From Uliginosibacterium gangwonense (GTDB lineage Bacteria; Pseudomonadota; Gammaproteobacteria; Burkholderiales; Rhodocyclaceae): a DNA stretch of 45,519 bases. Below, in pieces: positions 40,231 through 45,519 of the stretch. Within the stretch, counting starts at the first letter, position 1. Each line of letters opens with the position of its first letter. The stretch is from NCBI GenBank assembly GCA_005239635.1, contig SBBQ01000073.1, positions 1 to 45,519 on the forward strand. Reading direction: 5' to 3'. Under the pieces are notes generated by a model. It made no database searches. It saw only the letters and a program-made list of their open reading frames with translations, and was not told where the DNA came from. Position numbers and translations under genes: made by a program.

Positions 40231-41931
40231 ATGGGCACGATTAAGTATCCAGAGAATCATGACCTGCGGCGCTTGGTCAGATTCTCAACGGAAGATGGAC
40301 TGATTTGGTTGGCGGAAAATCGCATGCTACTCATGCATGTCGCCTCACTCAGTTCGCTGCGCAAAGAACTTATCGACTCCATCGGCCTCGATGGTGCGCG
40401 CCGCATTCTCACTCGCATGGGCTTTGCTTCCGGCCAGCGCGACGCTGAACTCGCCCGCAAAATTCGCAACGACCAAAGCTTTATGGATGCCTTTATGTCG
40501 GGGCCGCAGCTTCACATGCTCGAAGGCAGCGTACTGGTCAAACCGGTAAAACTCGAAGTCGACTTAGAGTCGAGCCACTTCTATGGCGAGTTTATTTGGG
40601 AACACTCTTGGGAAGATGAAGCTCACTTAAGTGAATACGGCCAACACGCCGAGCCCGTGTGCTGGATGCAGATTGGTTACGCCTCGGGCTACACCAGCTC
40701 ATTCCTAAACCGCTTCGTGGTGTTTAAAGAAGTGGAATGCACCGCCTGTGGTACCGAACATTGCCGCATTGTGGGCAAGCCGATTGATGAGTGGGAAGAC
40801 GCGCAAGAGCTTGCCACCTACTTTGAAGGCCCCACTATTCTGAATCAGATGTTGGAGCTAAAGTCGCAAGTTGATGTGCTGCGTTCCTCTATTGAACAAC
40901 AAGACAGCTTCAACCTCATTGGCACCTCAAAAAGTTTTCGCCACGCCTACGAGTTAATTCGCAAAGCTGCCTCCACCCAAGTAAGCGTATTGCTGCTGGG
41001 CGAAACCGGCGTTGGTAAAGAGCGCTTTGCACGTGCGTTGCACGACGCCAGTGCACGGCGCGACAAACCTTTTGTTGCGGTTAACTGCGCCGCGCTACCG
41101 CACGACCTGATTGAGTCGGAATTGTTTGGGGCAGAGAAAGGCGCATTCACCGGCGCGCACACGTCGCGTATTGGCAAATTCGAGCGCGCCGATGGTGGCA
41201 CTTTGTTTCTCGATGAAATTGGCGAACTCCCGCTCGCTGCGCAAGCCAAACTACTGCGCGTGTTACAAGAAGGGGAGATTGAACGCCTAGGCGATGTGCG
41301 CACACGCAAAGTGAATGTGCGACTCATCGCCGCCACCAATGTCGACCTATGTGCTGCCGTCAAAGAAGGGCGCTTCCGACTGGATTTGTATTACCGACTC
41401 AATGTTTACCCGGTGGAAATTCCGCCGCTGCGTGATCGCACCGCCGACATTCCGCAACTGGTAGAAGCGATGATTACCAAGTACGCCACCTTGCACGAAA
41501 AGCGCATTTCCGGCATTACCGACAAAGCCATGGTCGGCCTCAAAGCCTACAACTGGCCGGGCAATATTCGCGAGCTAGAAAACATGATCGAGCGTGGTGT
41601 GATTTTGACTCCGGTAGATGGTTATATCGAAATTGACCATCTACATTTATCGCTCGATACGCAGCCGCTTGAATCGGGCATTGGCATGAAGGGGCAACTC
41701 GATCATGCACAAGCCGACTTACATTTTTCTTTGTGCGACACCATTTTGGCCAGCGGCCTTACGATGGAGCAGCTTGAAGAAATGTTGATGGAAACGTCGG
41801 TCAATCGTGCGAGCGGCAATCTCTCTCAAGCAGCACGCATGCTGGGTCTTACGCGTCCTCAGTTGTCGTACCGACTTAAACGCCTGAATGCCGACAAGTC
41901 CGAGGGCGATACTAGTTACACCGAGCACTAA
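40231..41931 (+). CDS. dmpR: Sigma-54-dependent phenol-responsive activator (DmpR/AphR family)
   Basis: 566-residue NtrC-type activator. The start is the ATG at 40231 (AGGAG upstream); the frame is open to 40087 but that extension has no ribosome-binding site. The N-terminal XylR_N/V4R effector domain (about 1-200) has the segment [14 protein letters not shown] and the Cys/Glu-rich [15 protein letters not shown], fitting the zinc site next to the phenol pocket in this family. A short linker precedes the AAA+ domain: Walker A GETGVGKE (257-264), the sigma-54 contact loop GAFTGA (304-309), Walker [10 protein letters not shown]. The C-terminal Fis-type helix-turn-helix is [21 protein letters not shown]. 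It is divergent from the phenol hydroxylase operon it should control. Confidence 0.95.
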   Translation: MGTIKYPENHDLRRLVRFSTEDGLIWLAENRMLLMHVASLSSLRKELIDSIGLDGARRILTRMGFASGQRDAELARKIRNDQSFMDAFMSGPQLHMLEGSVLVKPVKLEVDLESSHFYGEFIWEHSWEDEAHLSEYGQHAEPVCWMQIGYASGYTSSFLNRFVVFKEVECTACGTEHCRIVGKPIDEWEDAQELATYFEGPTILNQMLELKSQVDVLRSSIEQQDSFNLIGTSKSFRHAYELIRKAASTQVSVLLLGETGVGKERFARALHDASARRDKPFVAVNCAALPHDLIESELFGAEKGAFTGAHTSRIGKFERADGGTLFLDEIGELPLAAQAKLLRVLQEGEIERLGDVRTRKVNVRLIAATNVDLCAAVKEGRFRLDLYYRLNVYPVEIPPLRDRTADIPQLVEAMITKYATLHEKRISGITDKAMVGLKAYNWPGNIRELENMIERGVILTPVDGYIEIDHLHLSLDTQPLESGIGMKGQLDHAQADLHFSLCDTILASGLTMEQLEEMLMETSVNRASGNLSQAARMLGLTRPQLSYRLKRLNADKSEGDTSYTEH

Positions 41932-41949
41932 CAAACTTGGGGCGAAAAA

Positions 41950-42735
41950 TTGCTCACACCACGCGCAGATGGTTTTGCCAATCGCCACCCAACAAGCCGG
42001 GCAAACCGTTGGTTAGAGCAACTCGGCGCGGCGCTATTTCCACAACCCTGTTTGCTGTGCCAAACCGCGAATGCACGACCGATTTGCCCCGCCTGTGCTA
42101 AGCAGATTGAACAACACACCGCCCTACCGAATGCCCACTGCCCTGTGTGTGCCCTTCCTACTGCCACCGGTGATGTCTGTGGAAATTGCCTGAAACGTCC
42201 ACCGTGCTTTACCAACACCTACGCTGCATTTTTGTACCAACCTCCGGTTGATACCCTGGTGACGGCCTTGAAGTATCGAGCCGAATTATCGTTAGTCGAT
42301 TGGCTCGCATCGCAGATGATCGAGAAGTACGCGTCGCACATGGCAGAGAATATTGCACACGCTAAACAACGACCCGATTTGATTTTGCCCATGCCGCTGC
42401 ACCCGCAACGTTTAGCCGAACGCGGCTTTAACCAAGCGGGTTTATTAGCCATGGCGATTGGCAAACAGCTTGGCATTCCAGTACAACACGACGCACTGCA
42501 ACGCATCAGCTATACGCCACCACAAGCCGGCTTAACGCTGCGTCAACGCATTCGGAATATACGCGGTGCGTTTATGAGCACGCGCGAGTTTCATCACCAG
42601 CACATTTTGTTAGTCGACGATGTTATGACCAGTAGCAGCTCATTGCGCGAACTATCACGTGTGGTCGATGCGCGCGGGGCAAAACAAATTAGTTGCTGTG
42701 TCATTGCACGCACCCCTCGTCCTATCGGAAAATAG
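41950..42735 (+). CDS. comF: ComF-family phosphoribosyltransferase-like protein
   Basis: 261-residue ComF family protein, with an N-terminal double zinc finger and a C-terminal phosphoribosyltransferase-like domain. ComF is needed for DNA uptake in several naturally competent bacteria. Seen: paired Cys in CLLCQTANARPICPAC and CPVCALPTATGDVCGNC (about residues 34-80), LPMPLHPQRLAERGFNQA, and the PRPP-binding loop ILLVDDVMTSSSS (about 217-229). The start is a TTG at 41950 (no in-frame ATG or GTG before the zinc finger), so the N-terminus is tentative. It follows dmpR by 18 bp and precedes trmL, an order common in betaproteobacteria. Confidence 0.9.
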   Translation: MLTPRADGFANRHPTSRANRWLEQLGAALFPQPCLLCQTANARPICPACAKQIEQHTALPNAHCPVCALPTATGDVCGNCLKRPPCFTNTYAAFLYQPPVDTLVTALKYRAELSLVDWLASQMIEKYASHMAENIAHAKQRPDLILPMPLHPQRLAERGFNQAGLLAMAIGKQLGIPVQHDALQRISYTPPQAGLTLRQRIRNIRGAFMSTREFHHQHILLVDDVMTSSSSLRELSRVVDARGAKQISCCVIARTPRPIGK

Positions 42736-42822
42736 CGCTTTGCTCCTAATGGTGTTTGGCACCTGCGCTGTGCGCACGGATGCTTGAGCACCACTTCTCT
42801 TGTCTCAAAACCGTGGCACACC

Positions 42823-43359
42823 ATGTTTCACATTGTTCTGCATCAACCCGAAATCCCCCCTAACACGGGCAACATCATGCGGCTTGCCGCCAACACCGGC
42901 TGCGCACTGCATTTGGTAAAGCCACTGGGGTTTCAATTGAGCGAACGCGCACTCACCCGCGCGGGCATGGACTACCGCGACATGGCGCAAGTGCACGTGC
43001 ACGAAGACTGGGCCGCGTGCCTACAACACCTTGAGCAAACACGCAGCAACACGCACGAAGCACGTAGTAACGCACACCAAGCACCCATCGCCCCTTGGAG
43101 TGGGCGCATCTACGCGCTCACCACACGTGGCACCGTGCGCCACGACCACATTGTCTACCAAGCGGGCGATACATTGTTATTTGGCAACGAAACCTCGGGC
43201 TTGCCGGCGCATATACATGCGCAAATCACTGACGATTGTAAAATACGCTTACCCATGACCCCCGACAGCCGCAGCCTCAACCTGAGCAATGCTTGTGCGG
43301 TTGTCGTATACGAAGCTTGGCGGCAACAGGGTTTTGCACATTCAACCACTGCCACATAA
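42823..43359 (+). CDS. trmL: tRNA (cytidine(34)-2'-O)-methyltransferase
   Basis: SPOUT-class methyltransferase modifying the wobble base of some tRNA-Leu species. The ATG at 42823 is chosen because the family starts here (MFHIVLHQPEIPPNTGNIMRL, in part); the open frame begins at a TTG 39 nt earlier. The knotted SAM site is represented by LLFGNETSGLPAHI and LPMTPDSRSLNLSNACAVV. The 178 residues exceed the usual 155-160 because of a Ser/Asn/His/Ala-rich insert (about residues 69-84, RSNTHEARSNAHQAP) encoded by an imperfect DNA repeat. No strong ribosome-binding site is visible. Confidence 0.92.
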   Translation: MFHIVLHQPEIPPNTGNIMRLAANTGCALHLVKPLGFQLSERALTRAGMDYRDMAQVHVHEDWAACLQHLEQTRSNTHEARSNAHQAPIAPWSGRIYALTTRGTVRHDHIVYQAGDTLLFGNETSGLPAHIHAQITDDCKIRLPMTPDSRSLNLSNACAVVVYEAWRQQGFAHSTTAT

Positions 43360-43379
43360 GCGCCATATTCAACCGCACC

Positions 43380-44077
43380 ATGTCCAACTGCCCCATGCTC
43401 AACCGTGTCATGACTTACAGTGCAGGTTTGCGCAAGGTGGCCCAACGAACCCTCACGCTTTGCATCACCCTGCTCGTACTCGCACCCAACGTACAGGCTG
43501 CACGCCCCATGAGTGTGGAAGACGGTGGCGTAGACGATACGGGCACCGGACACGTTGACATGTGGTTTGCGCGCAGCAGCGGCAAGGTCTATTCACGCAA
43601 CATCACGTTTGCCTATAGTCCAGTTGATGCAATTGAGCTCAATCTCTCACACGCTCGCAATTACGTTACATCACGCGACGACACACAGAGTGCACTGGTC
43701 AAATGGAACGCACTCAAAGCGGAAGATGAATCATGGCGCATCACACTCACCACCGCGATAAATGAATCGCACAGCGGCACACGTAGCAAAGCACTTAATG
43801 TCATTGCATCAAGCTACCAAAAACCGGCCAACCTTCAGCCAACCTCGGCACCAGCCACGCCAACAATGGTTTAAATAGCACCACATGGGGCTTAGCTGTG
43901 GAACACACGTTTTCAAAACTCGTCGCACACGCAGAGTTTTTTGGGCAAGAGCGTATCAAGCCAACACTACAATTTGGCGCACGCTACAACCCCACACCCT
44001 GGCTGCAAATTGACGGCACGATTGGCAAAACCAACCGTGATAGGCTTTACAGCTTAGGTAGCAAAATTAGCTTTTAA
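43380..44077 (+). pseudogene. Exported protein gene broken by a frameshift
   Basis: Two adjacent frames make one plausible protein. The first (ATG 43380) carries a signal peptide ending APNVQA-ARP and beta-rich segments, and ends at 43874. The second, shifted frame continues after an A5 run (43819-43823). Restoring a sixth A gives SYQKTGQPSANLG, then TTWGLAVEHTFSKLVAHAEF and the ending LYSLGSKISF at 44077, with a terminal Phe as in outer-membrane barrels. The repeated NPTPWLQIDGTIGKT-type strands also suggest a barrel or autotransporter-like surface protein. It could be a real single-base loss, phase variation in the A-run, or a sequencing error. Family not recognised; start uncertain among 43380, 43395 and 43410. 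Confidence 0.65.
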
Positions 44078-44124
44078 AATTAGCACGTCTGCGATTGCAG
44101 CTTTGCGCCCAACGGAGGGACAAA

Positions 44125-45036
44125 GTGTTAGAACGAATTGCACGACTCACGGGGCTGCCGAGCAACGCCGCTCACCCCAGTGAGCAGCTGGCCGCCACCT
44201 TTGGCGGCCTCATTGGCATTTTTATTGTGCTGGCTTGCACCACATGGATGCTAGGACCAGCAGCCGCCATTGCCATCGTGCCATCTATGGGCGCATCTGC
44301 CGTGCTCGTCTTTGCCATTCCGCACAGCGTATTTGCACAACCTTGGGCCGTTTTGGTCAGTCACATCGTCTCCGCCATTGTTGGCGTAGCCTGCTACAAA
44401 CTTATACCTAACCCAATTTTTGCTGCTGCACTTGCCGTGGCATTAGCAATTGGCGCCATGCACCTCACCCGCAGCATGCACCCACCCGGTGGTGCCACCG
44501 CACTCGCGGCGGTCATCGGCGGCCCTGCGATTCATGCGCTGAGCTTTAACTACGTCATCTTTCCCGTTGCCATTAACAGCCTGCTCATGTTGCTAGCCGC
44601 CGTGTTGTACAACAATCTCTTTCCATGGCGACGCTATCCGTTGCACCGCATGCCCTTCATCACACAGCCCAAACAAAATAACCGCGCTACGGTTGACGAT
44701 GCCGCGTTGCATAGCGCCATGAGCAAGCTCAAAGTGATGATCGACATTGACCCAGATGAACTACGCACACTGTTGCAAGATGTGCTTGATACGCAACACG
44801 AGCAAGCACGCAAAGCCTTACCCGAAGTTCAACTGGGGCGTTACTACTGCAACGACAAGCCTGGGCAACAATGGTCTGTGCGACAAATCATTGATGAGCG
44901 TCGCTCTAACAACCCAGAAAATGATTTAGTGATTTACCGCATTGCCGATGGCGCGGGCTTGAATCGAACAGACTGCTGCACACGCGAAGAGTTTTCACGC
45001 TGGGTGGGAAGTGAGTTGAAGCCAAAGGCTAAATAA
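44125..45036 (+). CDS. HPP-family inner-membrane protein
   Basis: 303-residue membrane protein of the HPP family, named for the His-Pro-Pro motif; plant members carry nitrite, and bacterial roles are unclear. Four or five hydrophobic helices lie in residues 30-170, with MHPPGGATALAAVIGGPA at the family motif. The C-terminal 120 residues are hydrophilic and of no recognised family. The start is GTG at 44125, with GGAGGG 6 nt upstream; a TTG at 44095 extends the frame but lacks a ribosome-binding site. It is the last gene before the CRISPR array and has no evident link to it. Confidence 0.85.
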   Translation: MLERIARLTGLPSNAAHPSEQLAATFGGLIGIFIVLACTTWMLGPAAAIAIVPSMGASAVLVFAIPHSVFAQPWAVLVSHIVSAIVGVACYKLIPNPIFAAALAVALAIGAMHLTRSMHPPGGATALAAVIGGPAIHALSFNYVIFPVAINSLLMLLAAVLYNNLFPWRRYPLHRMPFITQPKQNNRATVDDAALHSAMSKLKVMIDIDPDELRTLLQDVLDTQHEQARKALPEVQLGRYYCNDKPGQQWSVRQIIDERRSNNPENDLVIYRIADGAGLNRTDCCTREEFSRWVGSELKPKAK

Positions 45037-45117
45037 GTACCGCCCAACTTGCTTCATCACAACAAGCCGGATGATGGCTACAGTATTAATATGGCAAGAT
45101 CGCCTCAATATGAAATC

Positions 45118-45519
45118 GTTTCAATCCACACGCGACTCATGTGAGCCGCGCGACCCTTGCCGCCACGGAGCGGCACTTGTCCGACATGAGTTTCAATCCA
45201 CACGCGACTCGTGTGAGTCGCGCGACGAGTGACGCGGCAGTAGCAACAGCCTGAGTGCCCGTTTCAATCCACACGCGACTCATGTGAGTCGCGCGACAGA
45301 CCTTGGGCAATTCCAGTGGTTAATTCATCGAGTTTCAATCCACACGCGACTCATGTGAGTCGCGCGACTAAAGCACCACGGGAACCCCAACGGCGACGGG
45401 GAGTTTCAATCCACACGCGACTCATGTGAGTCGCGCGACGGTTTGCATACGCTGACCCAGTGGCCCCGCTGCAAGTTTCAATCCACACGAGACTCATGTG
45501 AGTCGCGCGACGGCGTTCG
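45118..45519 (-). CRISPR. CRISPR array (37-bp repeat, six repeats visible), open at the right edge
   Basis: Six 37-bp repeats start at 45118, 45190, 45261, 45332, 45403 and 45475. They are separated by five unrelated spacers of 35, 34, 34, 34 and 35 bp; a sixth spacer begins at 45512. On the plus strand repeats begin GTTTCAATCCACACGCGACT and end CATGTGAGTCGCGCGAC. The core CGCGACTCA-TG-TGAGTCGCG is a perfect hairpin. The minus-strand reading ends GTGTGGATTGAAAC, as in type I-C repeats, though these are usually 32 bp, so the subtype is uncertain. By that orientation transcription runs right to left and the leader lies beyond the window. Repeats 1, 2 and 6 each carry one substitution; no cas gene is in the window. 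Confidence 0.95.

Larger units (their letters stand above)
1265..44028. repeat. Dispersed octamer ATTGGCAA/TTGCCAAT, 40 copies
   Basis: Hand scan gives 40 exact copies. ATTGGCAA starts at 1265, 1703, 9280, 13645, 15438, 16526, 18814, 21798, 23005, 25168, 29041, 29665, 30065, 34502, 41170, 42457 and 44021. TTGCCAAT starts at 3838, 3967, 5273, 5609, 5843, 6873, 11370, 12075, 13070, 14405, 17438, 18214, 25244, 28243, 29914, 30490, 31353, 33676, 34434, 37197, 38905, 40092 and 41975. In the ATTGGCAA reading the next base is A in 27 of 40, and the preceding base is G or C in 28. Roughly one copy would be expected by chance from base composition. Copies within genes encode IGK, IAN, FAN, LPI, DWQ and others in several frames, so codon preference does not explain them. 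Confidence 0.9.

Noticed and set aside
16500-41949. Mobile-element borders (transposase, integrase, direct-repeat attachment sites) around the phenol region
   Set aside because: No transposase or integrase gene and no matching direct repeats were found at either side, so a mobile element is not called even though an insertion is possible.
45037-45117. CRISPR leader on the left side of the array
   Set aside because: The stretch is short, not strongly A/T-rich, and lies at the end with degenerate repeats. The ATTGAAAC end of the repeat points to a leader on the right, outside the window.

Overview
The window looks like a chromosomal segment of a betaproteobacterium, probably Burkholderiales, of moderate GC. 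This rests on protein similarities recognised by eye and on conserved gene order (lptD-surA-pdxA-rsmA; amgK-murU-pepP-ubiH; comF-trmL). No rRNA or tRNA gene was seen, and the genus cannot be fixed from the sequence alone.

Layout. (1) 1-16.5 kb is housekeeping: the end of an M3 oligopeptidase, an exported glutaredoxin-like protein, exonuclease III, a DUF2892 protein, the minus-strand outer-membrane biogenesis cluster lptD-surA-pdxA-rsmA, the divergent amgK-murU-pepP-ubiH cluster, and biotin genes bioB-bioC with a small downstream ORF. (2) 16.7-41.9 kb is a complete phenol to catechol to central metabolism region. A NtrC-type activator (DmpR family, 40.2-41.9 kb) faces a sigma-54 promoter with three upstream activator sites. 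That promoter drives a minus-strand operon: catechol 2,3-dioxygenase, phenol hydroxylase dmpKLMNOP, an atypical SDR protein and a fused two-domain tautomerase. A LysR-type regulator (32.0-32.9 kb) is divergent from a second minus-strand operon: [2Fe-2S] ferredoxin, a second catechol 2,3-dioxygenase, a GlcG/HbpS-like protein and the lower meta pathway dmpCDEFGHI. This is followed by a four-gene envelope module (YCF48-like lipoprotein, RND/MMPL transporter, DUF1302 and DUF1329 proteins) ending at a clear terminator. (3) 41.9-45.0 kb returns to general genes: comF, trmL, a frameshifted exported protein and an HPP membrane protein. (4) 45.1 kb to the right edge is a CRISPR array with 37-bp repeats that runs out of the window.

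How the parts work together. DmpR sensing phenol should fire the hydroxylase operon. The LysR protein, whose near-perfect operator lies about 65 bp upstream of a predicted start, should turn on meta-cleavage once a pathway intermediate accumulates. Phenol becomes catechol, then 2-hydroxymuconic semialdehyde, then pyruvate and acetyl-CoA. The envelope module may handle the hydrophobic substrate or its products; this is inference.

The most unusual signal is not a gene. The octamer ATTGGCAA/TTGCCAAT occurs 40 times by hand count, about once per 1.1 kb, against roughly one expected by chance. It is on both strands, in several reading frames, in genes and between genes, and equally in the housekeeping and catabolic parts. 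It behaves like a genome-wide signature word, for example an uptake or architecture sequence.
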